64,000 nucleotides of DNA from Xanthomonas massiliensis (GTDB taxonomy: Bacteria > Pseudomonadota > Gammaproteobacteria > Xanthomonadales > Xanthomonadaceae): assembly GCF_900018785.1 (NCBI RefSeq), contig NZ_FCOY01000005.1, forward strand, positions 62,001 to 126,000, given 5' to 3'. Within the stretch, counting starts at the first letter, position 1, and the number at the start of each line of letters is the position of its first letter. Shown in pieces: positions 11,396 to 21,077 of the stretch. The notes beneath the pieces are model-generated. The model worked only from the letters and a program-made list of their open reading frames with translations. It was not told the DNA's origin and ran no database searches. The position numbers and the translations under genes are program-made.

Positions 11396-12448
11396 GTGCG
11401 CCGCATCGCGCGGGTCCTGCTGTGGGCGCTGCTGGCGGTCGTGCTGCTGGCCGCCGGCGGATGCATGTGGATGACGCTCAGCCCCACCCCGGCGGTGATG
11501 ATGATCCGCCGCAGCGGCGTGTTCAGCGCGGCGCCGAGTTCGCCGGTGGCGCAGGCGCTGCTGGCCTCCGGCAAGGTCGCGGCGGTGCGCGACCTGGACT
11601 ACGCGCCGGGCCAGGGCAACGCCGACACGCGCCTGGACGCCTACTGGCCGGCCGGGGCGAAGACGCCGCAGCCGGCGGTGGTGTGGGTGCACGGCGGCGG
11701 CTTCATCGACGGCACCAAGGACGGCATGGACGCCTACCTGCCGCAGCTGGCCGCGCACGGCTACACCGGCATCGCCCTGGAGTATTCCAAGGCGCCCGAG
11801 CAGCGCTATCCGGTGCAGGTGCACCAGGTGATGCAGGCGCTGGCCTGGATACAGGCGCACGCCGACGAACTGCACGTGGATCCCACGCGCATCGTGATCG
11901 GCGGCGACTCGGCCGGCGCCCATATCGCCGCGCAGGTGGCCATGGCGATCGTCGATCCGCGCTACGCCCGCGGGGCCGGCCTGGCACCGGCGATCCAGCC
12001 ATCGCAGCTGCGCGGCATGCTGCTGTTCTCCGGGACCTACTATTTCCTGGTCAGCCCGCAGGCCAGGGTGTCGGCGCAGATGGAGAAGTTCGGCCGGCTG
12101 CTGCGCTGGGCCTACCTGGGGCAGAAGGAGCCGGATCCGGACGGCCCGGCGCGCTGGACCACGCTGCCGGAGTTCGTCGACCGGCGCTTCCCGCCGACGC
12201 TGATCGTGGCCGGCAACGGCGATCCGCTGGCGCCGCAGTCCAGGCGCATGGCCACGGCGCTGCAGGCGGCGGGCGTGCCCACCGAGTGGATGTACGTCGA
12301 CGGCGGCAGCGACCATCCGCAACCGCACGAGTTCCAGTTCCACTTCGGCACGCCCGAGGCCGGGCAGGTGCTCGATGCCACCGTCCAGGCGCTGCAGCGC
12401 TGGACCCGCGCGCCGGCCGCGCCTTCCGCTTCCTCCCCCGCACCGTGA
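11396..12448 (+). CDS. alpha/beta-hydrolase esterase (HSL-like), membrane-anchored or exported
   Basis: A 350-residue esterase starting with GTG 2 bp after the GH20 stop. The N-terminal hydrophobic helix ends LLAAGGCMW, which could be a signal anchor or lipobox (LAAGGC is near-consensus). The oxyanion-hole motif VWVHGGGFIDG and the nucleophile elbow IGGDSAGAH (Ser172) define the hormone-sensitive-lipase / carbohydrate-esterase-10-like group; GNGDPLAP and DGGSDHPQPHEF hold the acidic residue and the histidine. It likely removes acyl groups from the imported glycoside before the glycosidases act. Length is normal. Confidence 0.85.
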   Translation: MRRIARVLLWALLAVVLLAAGGCMWMTLSPTPAVMMIRRSGVFSAAPSSPVAQALLASGKVAAVRDLDYAPGQGNADTRLDAYWPAGAKTPQPAVVWVHGGGFIDGTKDGMDAYLPQLAAHGYTGIALEYSKAPEQRYPVQVHQVMQALAWIQAHADELHVDPTRIVIGGDSAGAHIAAQVAMAIVDPRYARGAGLAPAIQPSQLRGMLLFSGTYYFLVSPQARVSAQMEKFGRLLRWAYLGQKEPDPDGPARWTTLPEFVDRRFPPTLIVAGNGDPLAPQSRRMATALQAAGVPTEWMYVDGGSDHPQPHEFQFHFGTPEAGQVLDATVQALQRWTRAPAAPSASSPAP

Positions 12449-12498
12449 TGGCCCCCGGCGCGCGCCCCGCGCCCTCCCGACCCAGCAAGGAGATCGCC

Positions 12499-13383
12499 AT
12501 GTCGTATCGATCCATCGCGTTGTCCCTCGCCCTGGCCGCCCTGGCGCCCCTGGCCCGGGCGGACGAACCGCCGCCGGCGCCGCAGGTGGGGGTGCTGGCC
12601 GAACCGTGCCGCGCGCTGTCGCCGATGCCCCGCCAGATCACCGACTACATGGCCGCCGCCGCGCGCGCCAAGGCCGAGGGCAAGACCCTGGCGCCGCCCT
12701 CGCCGGAGAAGCTGGCCGAGGGCATGGCGCTCTATCACGCCTGGGAGAAGACCCGGCTGACCGAGGACTTCGCCGGCCACTGCCGCTACGAGCAGGAGAA
12801 CGCCGCGCTGGCCCCGGCCTCGGCGCAGCGCGTGCTGCTGTTCGGCGACAGCATCACCGAGTTCTGGGCGCAGAAGGTGCCGGCGCTGTTCGGGCCGCAG
12901 TTCCTCGACCGCGGCATCAGCGGCCAGACCACCTCGCAGATGCTCCTGCGCTTCCGCCAGGACGTGATCGAACTGCAACCGGCGGTCGTGCAGATCCTGG
13001 CCGGCACCAACGACATCGCCGGCAACACCGGGCCGCTGCGCCTGGCCTGGACCGAGCAGAACATCGCCAGCATGGTCGAGCTGGCCAGGGCCCACGGCAT
13101 CCGCGTGCTGCTGGCCTCGGTGCCGCCGGCCCGCGCCTTCGACTGGCGCCCGGGCATCGACCCGCGCGCCAGCATCGCCGAGCTCAACGCCTGGCTGCGG
13201 CAGTACGCGGCCGCGCACTGCCTGACCTGGGTGGACTACCACGCCGTGCTCGCCGACGGCGACGGCGGCCTGCGCCGCGACTACACCGAGGACGGCGTGC
13301 ACCCGACCCGGGCCGGCTACGAGGCGATGCGGCCGGTGCTGGAACGGGCGCTGGCCGCCACCGCGCCGCGCTGCCCGCGCTGA
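12499..13383 (+). CDS. SGNH/GDSL-family hydrolase, exported
   Basis: A 294-residue protein with AAGGAG before the ATG and a signal peptide ending APLARA. The SGNH blocks are all present: LLFGDSITEFW (Ser118), RGISGQTTSQML (Gly), ILAGTNDIAGN (Asn) and DGVHPTRAGYEAM (Asp-His). A segment of about 80 residues between the signal and block I, with two cysteines, is longer than in minimal members. Families of this shape often deacetylate oligosaccharides or phospholipids. Together with two alpha/beta-hydrolases in the same unit it points to an acylated substrate. Confidence 0.86.
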   Translation: MSYRSIALSLALAALAPLARADEPPPAPQVGVLAEPCRALSPMPRQITDYMAAAARAKAEGKTLAPPSPEKLAEGMALYHAWEKTRLTEDFAGHCRYEQENAALAPASAQRVLLFGDSITEFWAQKVPALFGPQFLDRGISGQTTSQMLLRFRQDVIELQPAVVQILAGTNDIAGNTGPLRLAWTEQNIASMVELARAHGIRVLLASVPPARAFDWRPGIDPRASIAELNAWLRQYAAAHCLTWVDYHAVLADGDGGLRRDYTEDGVHPTRAGYEAMRPVLERALAATAPRCPR

Positions 13384-13492
13384 GCGGCCGCCGCGCCTTC
13401 CCGACCCGATGCGGCCGCGATGCCGGCGACGGCCCCGCGGCGCATCCCCACCACCCGTCCCGGCCCGGTGCCGGAGCGGGCAGGAGCCGCCC

Positions 13493-14623
13493 ATGTCCCT
13501 CCTCCGTTCGTGTGTCCTGGCGCTGGCCGTGGCCGCCGTCGCCAGCCTGGCGCCGCGGGCGCGTGCCGATGCCGATGCGGGGCTGGGCATCGTCGCGATG
13601 CCGCTCTACCCGGACCAGCCCGACGGCCCGCGCCTGACGGTGTTCACCCCGGCCGCCACGCGCGGCAACGGGACCGCGGTGATCATCGCGCCCGGCGGCG
13701 GCTACACCGCGCTGGCGACCAACCACGAGGGCCGGCAGGCGGCCGACTGGTTCGCCGCGCACGGGATCGTCGCCTTCGTGCTGGAGTACCGGCTCGGTGC
13801 GGAACATCCGTTCCCGGTGCCGCTGCACGATGCCCGGCAGGCGCTGGCGCGGGTGCGCGCGCTGGCGACCCGCTACCGCCTGGCCGGCGACCGCATCGGC
13901 GTGGCCGGCTTCTCCGCCGGCGGCCACCTGATGGCCACGCTCGCGACCACGGGCACGGATCTGCGCCCGGACTTCGTCGTGCTCGCCTATCCCTGGCTCA
14001 ATGCCATGCAGCCCAACGATCGCGGGCTGATCACCTATTGCGGCACGGTCGGCAAGCTGCCGCCCGCGCGCTGCGCCGACTATGCGCGGGCCTACACGCC
14101 GGTCGCGCACGTCGATGCCAGGACGCCGCCGACCTTCCTCTATGCCACCTCCGACGATGCGGTGGTGTCGGTAGCGGCGATCACTGCGTTCTACGACGCG
14201 CTGGTGCAGGCCGCGGTACCGGTCGAGCTGCACCTGTTCGCCCATGGCGCGCACGGCAGCGGCCTGGGCGGCGGCGATCCGGCGCTGGATGCATGGCCGA
14301 TGCTGCTGGCGCAATGGCTGCGCGGGCGCGGGCTGCTCGATCCGGCCCCCGGCAGTGACGCCGCCCTGGCCGCGGCGATCCGTCCCGCGCCGGCGCACGC
14401 GCTTGGCACGCCCTACACCACGGGCACGCGCCTGGCCGACCTGCTTGCCGATCCGCGCGCCCGGCAGGTACTGGAGGCGGAACTCGGCGCGGCGTTCCTG
14501 GCGGGCCTGCCGGACTACGCCGGCGCCTTCGGCCTGGAGGCCATCGCCGTGTACAGGCCGGACGTGCTGGATCCGGCGTGCCTGCAGCGCATCGCCGCGG
14601 CCCTGGCGCGGCTCGCGCCTTAG
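13493..14623 (+). CDS. alpha/beta-hydrolase, acetyl-esterase-like, exported
   Basis: A 376-residue protein with CAGGAG before the ATG and a signal ending PRARA. Motifs IIAPGGGYTALA, the nucleophile elbow VAGFSAGGHL (Ser141), ATSDDAVV and HLFAHGAHGSG mark an acetylxylan-esterase-like alpha/beta-hydrolase. After the catalytic domain (to about residue 280) there is an extra C-terminal segment of some 90 residues (ADLLADPRARQVL to the end), reminiscent of helical add-ons in Xanthomonadaceae esterases; its role is not known. It is the last gene of unit A. Confidence 0.82.
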   Translation: MSLLRSCVLALAVAAVASLAPRARADADAGLGIVAMPLYPDQPDGPRLTVFTPAATRGNGTAVIIAPGGGYTALATNHEGRQAADWFAAHGIVAFVLEYRLGAEHPFPVPLHDARQALARVRALATRYRLAGDRIGVAGFSAGGHLMATLATTGTDLRPDFVVLAYPWLNAMQPNDRGLITYCGTVGKLPPARCADYARAYTPVAHVDARTPPTFLYATSDDAVVSVAAITAFYDALVQAAVPVELHLFAHGAHGSGLGGGDPALDAWPMLLAQWLRGRGLLDPAPGSDAALAAAIRPAPAHALGTPYTTGTRLADLLADPRARQVLEAELGAAFLAGLPDYAGAFGLEAIAVYRPDVLDPACLQRIAAALARLAP

Positions 14624-14679
14624 ACCAATGTCGGGGGGCGGGAACTGCTGCGCCGCATCACGAAACAGCGTGCAAATTT

Positions 14680-14709
14680 TTGAATTAAAAGGAGAAATTA
14701 AAATATAGT
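14680..14709 (+). promoter_or_regulatory. promoter of the second receptor unit
   Basis: TTGAAT (14680-14685), an 18-bp spacer and TATAGT (14704-14709) in a strikingly A+T-rich island. The -10 box overlaps the first inverted repeat of the operator region, consistent with repression by occlusion. Confidence 0.6.
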
Positions 14710-14743
14710 CAGTTTTGACTGTAAGTTGCGGTCATGCTTGACT
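14707..14743 (+). promoter_or_regulatory. tandem operator upstream of receptor B
   Basis: Two inverted repeats of the same form: AGTCA-GTTT-TGACT (14707-14720) followed by TGTAAGTT, and GGTCA-TGCT-TGACT (14730-14743). Their centres are 23 bp apart, about two helical turns, so two dimers could sit on the same face. The first repeats the pattern of the glk operator including the trailing TGTAA(C/G)TT. Same regulator as at 3358-3385 is inferred. Confidence 0.65.
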
Positions 14744-14861
14744 TGAACTGGAGGCGCTGCTGCCGGGGGGAAGGACCGGCAGCGGCGCAGGTGGCACCAG
14801 ATCAATGGCCGCATCGGCACCGATGTCGGGACCGGTCGGCCCACAACGGGAGGGGGAAAAC

Positions 14862-17219
14862 ATGAAGAACGCGCTTGCCCAGGCCGTGCACGCGGCCCTG
14901 TGTGTCTCGGCCTGTCTGTCCATGCCCGCATGGGCGCAGCAGGCGACATCGCCACCGGAGGAAACCCGCCATGCCGCAACCGACGACGCCCCGGTGAAAC
15001 TCGATACGGTCACCGTGACCGCCACCCGCCGCGAGGCCTCGATGCAGAGCGTGCCGATCTCGGTCAGCGCGGTATCGGCGCAGGCGCTGGCCGCATCGAA
15101 CGTGCGCGAAGCCACCGACCTGCAGTACCTGGTCCCGAACCTGACCTTCTCCAGCACCGAATCGGTGGCCAGCGGCGGCGGCTTCCAGATCCGCGGCATC
15201 GGCACCCAGGCCTACGACGCCGGCCTGGAGCAGAGCGTGGGCATGGTGGTGGACGGCGTGGTGATCGGCCTGCCGCGCGATCCCGGCCCCACCGGCTTCG
15301 GCGACATCGACCGGGTGGAAGTGCTGCGCGGCCCGCAGGGCACGCTGTTCGGCAAGAACTCCTCGGCCGGCGTCATCCAGATCGTCACCCGCGACCCGCA
15401 GATGGGGCGCACCGAGGGCGAGGGCACGGTCATGCTCGGCGAGCGCAACGAGCACGTCGCGCGCGCGGCGCTGAACCTGCCGCTGGGCGAGACCGTGGCG
15501 CTGCGCCTGGCCGGGTTCTACACCGAGCAGGACGGCGCCATCCCCTACGTGCTGCACGACCACGCCATCGGCGACCGGCGCAACAGCGGCCTGCGCGCCA
15601 AGCTGCTGTGGTGGGCCAGCGACGACCTGTCGCTGCTGTTCTCGGCCGAGCACCAGGACGGCTTCAGCCGCAGCGGCTACACCATCGAGCGCCTGGGTAC
15701 CCCGGCCAGCGCCACCGACTGGGCCACGATCCTGTACAACGCGCAGTTCGCCGGCTTCGCGACCAAGCCCGGCCCCGGCGTCTACAAGGCCTACCACGAC
15801 GGCGACTGGACGGCCGACGTGTCCACCGACGCCGCATCGCTCAAGCTCGACTACACCCTCGAATCGAACACGCTGACCTCGATCACCGCCTGGCGGCGGA
15901 TGAAGCAGACCCAGCTGTCGGACCTGGACGCCTCGCCCTCGGACATGTTCGACCACAGCGACGGCGGCCTGGACAGCCACCAGTTCACCCAGGAGGTGCG
16001 CCTGACCTCGCCCTCGGGCGGGCGCGTGGAATACGTGCTCGGCGCGTTCTACTACCGCACCGACGTCAGCGGCTGGGTGTCCCAGTACGGCAACTACTAC
16101 AACTGGCTGTACTGCGGCCTGGGCCAGCCGCTGTGCGGCTACATGCCGCAGGTGGTGTTCGGCGGCGGCCGCCGCGGCCAGACCGCCGACACCCGCAGCG
16201 CGGCCGCCTTCGGCGAGGCGACCTGGGCGCTGTCGGAGCGGGTCAAGCTCGTCACCGGCGCGCGCTACACCCGCGACAAGGTCTCCGGCAGCCTGTGGGT
16301 CACGCCGCTGGCGTTCCCCACGGTCGCGCTGGGCACCACGCTGCCCTACGACGGCTCGGTCAGCGGCAACGACCTGTCCGGACGCGTCGGCCTGCAGTGG
16401 CAGCCCAGCGAGGCGCTGATGCTGTACGCCACCTACGCCCGCGGCTACAAGGGCCCGGCCATCGAGGGGAGCACCGGCGTGGTGCGCGAGGTCCGGCCCG
16501 AGAAGGTGGACAGCTACGAGCTGGGGCTGAAGTCGACCCTGCTGGACGGGGCGATGATCTTCAACCTGGCCCTGTACCAGTCCGACTTCAAGGACTTCCA
16601 GGCCCAGGCGCTGGACATCAGCGCGCAGCCGCCGGTGTTCGCCCTCACCAACGCCGGCCACATGCGCGCGCGCGGCATCGAGCTGGAGAGCAGCTGGCAG
16701 GTCACCCGCGGCCTGCGCCTGGGCCTCAACGGCGCCCTCAGCGATGCCACCTACCGGCGCTTCGTCGGCGCCTGCTACACCTACCAGCCGGTGGTCACCA
16801 CGCCGACCAAGGGCATGTGCTACCAGGATCCGGTCAGTGGCCTGCAGAGCGCCGACTATGCCGGCGACCGCCTCGCCAACGCCCCGCGCCGGACCTACGG
16901 CCTCACCGCCGACTACCGCCGCGCGCTCGGCCGCGGGCTCGCGTTCGATGCCGGCGCCAACTGGTCCTGGCGCAGCGATACCTATTCGGTGACCGGCGAC
17001 GACGATTCGCGGATGGCGGCCTTCGGCATCCTCAACGCCAACCTCGGCATCGGCCGCGGCGACGGCCGCTGGCGGGTGGGGGTGTACGCGCGCAACCTGC
17101 TGGACAAGCACTTCTACGCCGTGTTCCCCGGCGGCACGCTCAACCCCGGCGGCTACTTCCGGATGATGCCCACCGACGCGTTCCGCACCGTGGGCGTGAC
17201 CCTCGGTGCCCGGTTCTGA
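14862..17219 (+). CDS. TonB-dependent outer-membrane receptor B
   Basis: A 785-residue receptor. The ATG at 14862 follows GGGAGGGGG and opens a signal peptide ending MPAWAQ. The TonB-box-like segment is DTVTVTATRR; the plug has DLQYLVPNLTF, FQIRGIGTQAYD and VEVLRGPQGTLFGKN, and the barrel ends FRTVGVTLGARF. It is the paralogue of receptor A (4477-6768), with the same plug signature and similar barrel landmarks (KLDYTLESNTLTSITAWR; YARGYKGP), but with an extra cysteine-containing loop around residues 415-430 and 645-665. Loop differences suggest related but different ligands. It is the first gene of unit B. Confidence 0.92.
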   Translation: MKNALAQAVHAALCVSACLSMPAWAQQATSPPEETRHAATDDAPVKLDTVTVTATRREASMQSVPISVSAVSAQALAASNVREATDLQYLVPNLTFSSTESVASGGGFQIRGIGTQAYDAGLEQSVGMVVDGVVIGLPRDPGPTGFGDIDRVEVLRGPQGTLFGKNSSAGVIQIVTRDPQMGRTEGEGTVMLGERNEHVARAALNLPLGETVALRLAGFYTEQDGAIPYVLHDHAIGDRRNSGLRAKLLWWASDDLSLLFSAEHQDGFSRSGYTIERLGTPASATDWATILYNAQFAGFATKPGPGVYKAYHDGDWTADVSTDAASLKLDYTLESNTLTSITAWRRMKQTQLSDLDASPSDMFDHSDGGLDSHQFTQEVRLTSPSGGRVEYVLGAFYYRTDVSGWVSQYGNYYNWLYCGLGQPLCGYMPQVVFGGGRRGQTADTRSAAAFGEATWALSERVKLVTGARYTRDKVSGSLWVTPLAFPTVALGTTLPYDGSVSGNDLSGRVGLQWQPSEALMLYATYARGYKGPAIEGSTGVVREVRPEKVDSYELGLKSTLLDGAMIFNLALYQSDFKDFQAQALDISAQPPVFALTNAGHMRARGIELESSWQVTRGLRLGLNGALSDATYRRFVGACYTYQPVVTTPTKGMCYQDPVSGLQSADYAGDRLANAPRRTYGLTADYRRALGRGLAFDAGANWSWRSDTYSVTGDDDSRMAAFGILNANLGIGRGDGRWRVGVYARNLLDKHFYAVFPGGTLNPGGYFRMMPTDAFRTVGVTLGARF

Positions 17220-17256
17220 GGGCCCGGGCCATGAACGGACGCATCCGGAGGTGACC

Positions 17257-18597
17257 ATGCACGAGCAGCGCAGGAATGCACTCAAGCGGTTCGGCGCGGG
17301 CCTGGCGGCCGGTGCCGTCGCGCTGGCGGCGCCGCCGGCCGGCGCCGTGCGGCCCGGGCCGGTGCCGGCCCGGTACAGGGCCGGCGATTTCCTGTGGGGC
17401 GTGGCCGGGGCCGCCTACCAGGTCGAGGGCAACAACGTGGCCAGCGACCTGTGGGTGATGGAGCACACCCGGCCGAGCCTGTTCCGGGAACCCTCGGGCG
17501 ATGCGGTGGACAGCTACCACCGCGTGTTCGAGGACATCGCCCTGGCGGCGGCGCTGGGGTTCAACACCTACCGCCTGTCGCTGGAATGGGCGCGCATCGA
17601 GCCCGAGCCCGGCCAGGTGTCGCGCGCGCAGCTGGCGTACTACCGGCGCGTGCTCGAGGCGATCCGCGCGCACGGCATGCTGGCCATGGTCACCTGCGTG
17701 CACTTCACCACGCCGCGCTGGTTCGCCGCCGCCGGCGGCTTCGAGACGGCCGCCGGCATCGCCCCCTACGTGGAGCACTGCCGCCGCACGGTCGGCGAGC
17801 TGGGCGAACTGATCGGCATCGCCACCACCTTCAACGAGCCCAACCTGGGCGCGCTGATGGCCTGGTCGCCGGCGATCCGGCCGCTGCGCCCGCTGATCGC
17901 CGGGGCGCTGCAGGCGGCGGCGCGGGCGGTGGGCGCCGAACGCTACGCACCGCCGATGCTGGGCGACTGGCGCGTGCAGCAGCCGATCATGATCCAGGCC
18001 CACGAGCAGGCCTGCGCGGCCATCGCCCAGGCCAGCGGCGGGCGCATTCCGGCCGGCGTGACCCTGGCCCTCAACGAAGAGCGCGGCGAGGCGGAGGCCA
18101 TCGCGCGCAAGCATGCCCAGGCGATGCTGCCGTGGCTGCAGGCCGGCGGCGACTACGTCGGCGTGCAGAACTACACCTGGAGCGAGGTCGGCGGCGACAG
18201 CGACCTGCCGCCGCCTGCCGGCATCCCCCTGACCCAGATGGGCTACCCGTACGCGCCGGAGTCGGTCGCCGCGGTGGTGCGCACCGTCGCCGCGCACTGG
18301 CGCAAGCCCATCTACGTCACCGAGAACGGCGTGGCCACCGAGGACGACCGCCAGCGCGTGGCCTTCATCGACCGCGCGCTCGACGGCCTGGGCGGCTGCC
18401 TGCGCGACGGCATCGACCTGCGCGGCTACGTGCACTGGTCGCTGCTGGACAACTGGGAGTGGGTGCACGGGTTCGGGCCGAAATTCGGCCTGGTCGCGGT
18501 CGACCGCACCACCTTCGCGCGCACCCCCAAGCCCAGCGCCGCCCACCTCGGACGCATCGCCCGCGCCGGCGGGCCGGCAAGGACCGCCACCGGATGA
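17257..18597 (+). CDS. GH1 beta-glucosidase with Tat-type signal
   Basis: A 446-residue GH1 enzyme. The start ATG at 17257 has GGAGGTGA directly upstream. The N-terminus has a twin-arginine pattern (QRRNALKRFGAG) and a hydrophobic alanine-rich stretch, so export of the folded protein by Tat is likely. The acid/base Glu194 is in TTFNEPNLG and the nucleophile Glu356 in YVTENGVA; LWGVAGAAYQVEG and WSLLDNWEW are further family marks. GH1 enzymes are usually cytosolic in bacteria, so a Tat-exported one is notable. It would complement the two Sec-exported GH3 enzymes in the periplasm. Confidence 0.88.
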   Translation: MHEQRRNALKRFGAGLAAGAVALAAPPAGAVRPGPVPARYRAGDFLWGVAGAAYQVEGNNVASDLWVMEHTRPSLFREPSGDAVDSYHRVFEDIALAAALGFNTYRLSLEWARIEPEPGQVSRAQLAYYRRVLEAIRAHGMLAMVTCVHFTTPRWFAAAGGFETAAGIAPYVEHCRRTVGELGELIGIATTFNEPNLGALMAWSPAIRPLRPLIAGALQAAARAVGAERYAPPMLGDWRVQQPIMIQAHEQACAAIAQASGGRIPAGVTLALNEERGEAEAIARKHAQAMLPWLQAGGDYVGVQNYTWSEVGGDSDLPPPAGIPLTQMGYPYAPESVAAVVRTVAAHWRKPIYVTENGVATEDDRQRVAFIDRALDGLGGCLRDGIDLRGYVHWSLLDNWEWVHGFGPKFGLVAVDRTTFARTPKPSAAHLGRIARAGGPARTATG

Positions 18598-18634
18598 CAC
18601 CCCCACCCCCCGCAAGCAAGAAGGGATTTACCGC

Positions 18635-20908
18635 ATGAGCCAGACCGTCAAGCAGATCCTGGGCACCGCCCTGATGGCCGGTGCGCTGGGCGCCGGCAGC
18701 CTGCCCGCCGCCGAGCAGCCGGACGTGGAGCAGGGCATGGCATGGAGCGACCGCCGGCTCCCGGCGGACGAGCGCGCGCGGCGCATGGTCGAGGCGATGA
18801 CCCTGGACGAGCAGATCGCGCTGATGCGTACCCAGCCCGGGTTCGGCCTGGGTTCGGCCGGCATCCCGCTGCCGCCGACCATCCCGGAGGCGATGCGCAA
18901 GCCGACCCCGCCCGGCGCGCTCGGCTCGGCCGGCTTCGTGCCGGCGATCGAGCGCCTCGGCCTGCCCGCCCAGCAGATGTCCGACGCGGGCATGGGCGTG
19001 GCCAACCTCGGCGGCATCCTGCGCCGCGGCGACGAGGCTACCGCACTGCCGGCCACGCTTGCGCTGGCTTCCAGCTTCGATGCCGAGCTGGCCCGCCGCG
19101 CCGGCGCCATGCTCGGTGCCGAGGCACGCGCCAAGGGTTTCAACGTGCAGCTGGCCGGCGGCGTCAACCTGGTCCGCGAGCCGCGCAACGGCCGCAACTT
19201 CGAATACGCCGGCGAGGATCCGCTGCTGGCCGGCACCATCGCCGGCGAGCAGATCGCCGGCATCCAGAGCCGGCACATGGTGTCCACCACCAAGCACTAC
19301 GCGCTCAACGCGCAGGAGACCGGACGCTTCGTCCACGACGCGCAGATCGAGGAGGCCGCGCTGCGCGAGTCGGACCTGCTGGCGTTCAAGATCGCCATCG
19401 ACCTGGGCCGGCCCGGGGCGGTGATGTGCGCCTACAACCGCATCAACGGCGACTACGCCTGCGAGAACGGCTTCCTGCTCGACCAGGTGCTGCGCCAGGA
19501 GTGGAAGTACCCGGGCTGGGTGATGTCCGACTGGGGCGCCGTGCACAGCCTGGAGCCGGCGCTCGCCGCCGGCCTGGACCAGGAATCGCCGCAGGACCAT
19601 CCGTACTTCGCCGGGCTCAAGGACGCGGTGGAGCAGGGCAGGATCCCGGCCGCGCGCGTGGCCGAGTCCGCCACGCGCATCGTGCGCAGCCTGATCGCCA
19701 CCGGCGTGGTCGACGACCCGGCCGCGCCGGGCGGCGCGATCGACCGCGACGCCGATGCCGCGATCGCCGAGGAGGTCGCCGTGCGCGGCGCGGTGCTGCT
19801 CAAGAACGACGGCGTGCTGCCGCTGGCGAAGGGCACCGCGACGATCGCGGTGATCGGCGGTTTCGCCGACCGCGGCGTGCTGGTCGGCGGCGGCGGCTCC
19901 TCCTCGGTGCGGCCCTACGGCGGCAGCTTCACCGATCCGCGCGGCCTGGAGGGGCTGAAGGCCCTGCTGGCGCCGGTGTACGGCACCGCCGACGCGCCGC
20001 TGGCGGCCTTGCAGCGGCAGTTCCCGGCTGCCGAGCTGCGCTTCGACGACGGCACCGACCCGGCACGCGCGGCGCGCCTGGCCGCCGGCGCCGATGCGGC
20101 GATCGTGTTCGCCACGCGCCCGGAGACCGAGGGCAAGGACGCGCCCGGCTTCGAGCTGCCCTACGCCCAGGACGCGCTGATCGCCCAGGTCGCCGCGGCC
20201 CGCCCGCACACGGTGGTGGTGCTCGAGACCGGCAATCCGGTGGCGATGCCGTGGCTGGCCGATGTCGGCGCGGTGCTCCAGGCCTGGTACCCGGGCCAGC
20301 GCGGCGGCACCGCCATCGCCCGCCTCATCTCCGGCGACGCCGCGCCCGAGGGGCGCCTGCCGATGAGCTTCCCGGCCAGCGCCGCGCAGCTGCCGCGCCC
20401 GGCGATCCCGGGCGCGGAGCAGGCCGGGGCGAAGGAGAATTTCCTCGCTTCTGAGGGCATCGCGTCCTTCCCGGTGGTGTTCAACGAGGGCAGCGACGTC
20501 GGCTACCGCTGGTACGAGCGCACCGGCGCGGCCCCGCTGTTCGCCTTCGGCCACGGCCTGACCTACACCACCTTCGCCTACCAGCACCTGCGGGCCCACG
20601 GCGGCAAGGCGCTGAGCGTGGACCTCACCGTGCGCAACACCGGCACGCGCGCCGGCGTGGAGATCGCCCAGCTGTACGTGGCGCCGCCGGGACGCACCCA
20701 CCGCCTGGCCGGCTGGGCGCGGGTGGCGCTGCAGCCGGGCCAGTCCGCGCAGGTCACCATCCAGGCCGATCCGCGCCTGCTGGCCTCGTGGAGCCGTGCG
20801 CACGGCTGGCACCGCGAGGCGGGCACCTACGACCTGTATGTCGGGCGCGCGGCCGGACAGCGCGACCTCGCCGCGCACGTCGCGCTGGAGGCGGCCGATG
20901 CACCATGA
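18635..20908 (+). CDS. GH3 beta-glucosidase B, exported
   Basis: A 757-residue GH3 enzyme, paralogue of the one at 6868-9114: same insert (PPGALGSAGFVPAIERLGLP), KGFNVQLAGGVNLVREPRNG, TTKHYALNAQETGR, nucleophile motif MSDWGAVHS (Asp299), AVLLKNDGVLPL, and a fibronectin-III-like C-terminal domain. The N-terminal signal is short (ends near SLPAAEQ). Two related GH3 enzymes, each paired with its own related TonB receptor, argue for segmental duplication of a receptor-GH3 cassette followed by divergence. The substrate is a beta-glucoside by family; no finer call is possible. Confidence 0.9.
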   Translation: MSQTVKQILGTALMAGALGAGSLPAAEQPDVEQGMAWSDRRLPADERARRMVEAMTLDEQIALMRTQPGFGLGSAGIPLPPTIPEAMRKPTPPGALGSAGFVPAIERLGLPAQQMSDAGMGVANLGGILRRGDEATALPATLALASSFDAELARRAGAMLGAEARAKGFNVQLAGGVNLVREPRNGRNFEYAGEDPLLAGTIAGEQIAGIQSRHMVSTTKHYALNAQETGRFVHDAQIEEAALRESDLLAFKIAIDLGRPGAVMCAYNRINGDYACENGFLLDQVLRQEWKYPGWVMSDWGAVHSLEPALAAGLDQESPQDHPYFAGLKDAVEQGRIPAARVAESATRIVRSLIATGVVDDPAAPGGAIDRDADAAIAEEVAVRGAVLLKNDGVLPLAKGTATIAVIGGFADRGVLVGGGGSSSVRPYGGSFTDPRGLEGLKALLAPVYGTADAPLAALQRQFPAAELRFDDGTDPARAARLAAGADAAIVFATRPETEGKDAPGFELPYAQDALIAQVAAARPHTVVVLETGNPVAMPWLADVGAVLQAWYPGQRGGTAIARLISGDAAPEGRLPMSFPASAAQLPRPAIPGAEQAGAKENFLASEGIASFPVVFNEGSDVGYRWYERTGAAPLFAFGHGLTYTTFAYQHLRAHGGKALSVDLTVRNTGTRAGVEIAQLYVAPPGRTHRLAGWARVALQPGQSAQVTIQADPRLLASWSRAHGWHREAGTYDLYVGRAAGQRDLAAHVALEAADAP

Positions 20909-20970
20909 CGGCGCGCACGCCGTGCATCGGACGGGCATGGCATTGACACGGACACGCGGTAGTCTGGACG

Positions 20971-20984
20971 GATCGCATGCGATC
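20971..20984 (+). promoter_or_regulatory. perfect 14-bp palindrome before the TetR gene
   Basis: GATCGCA/TGCGATC is a perfect dyad 93 bp before the TetR start, downstream of a TTGACA hexamer (20943-20948) for which no good -10 was found. It could be a self-regulatory site, but it does not resemble the AGTCA-N4-TGACT operators. Function is uncertain. Confidence 0.3.
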
Positions 20985-21077
20985 GCCCCGATGCGGGGGA
21001 TCGCTCCCGCCCGGGAATGGCGCCACGGCTGGCACGCCGGCATTCCCGGGATCCACCGCCCGTGCCGGAAACCATCC

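Noticed and set aside
20943-20965. TTGACA...TAGTCT as a promoter for the TetR gene
   Set aside because: The spacer is only 11 bp, too short for sigma-70 binding.
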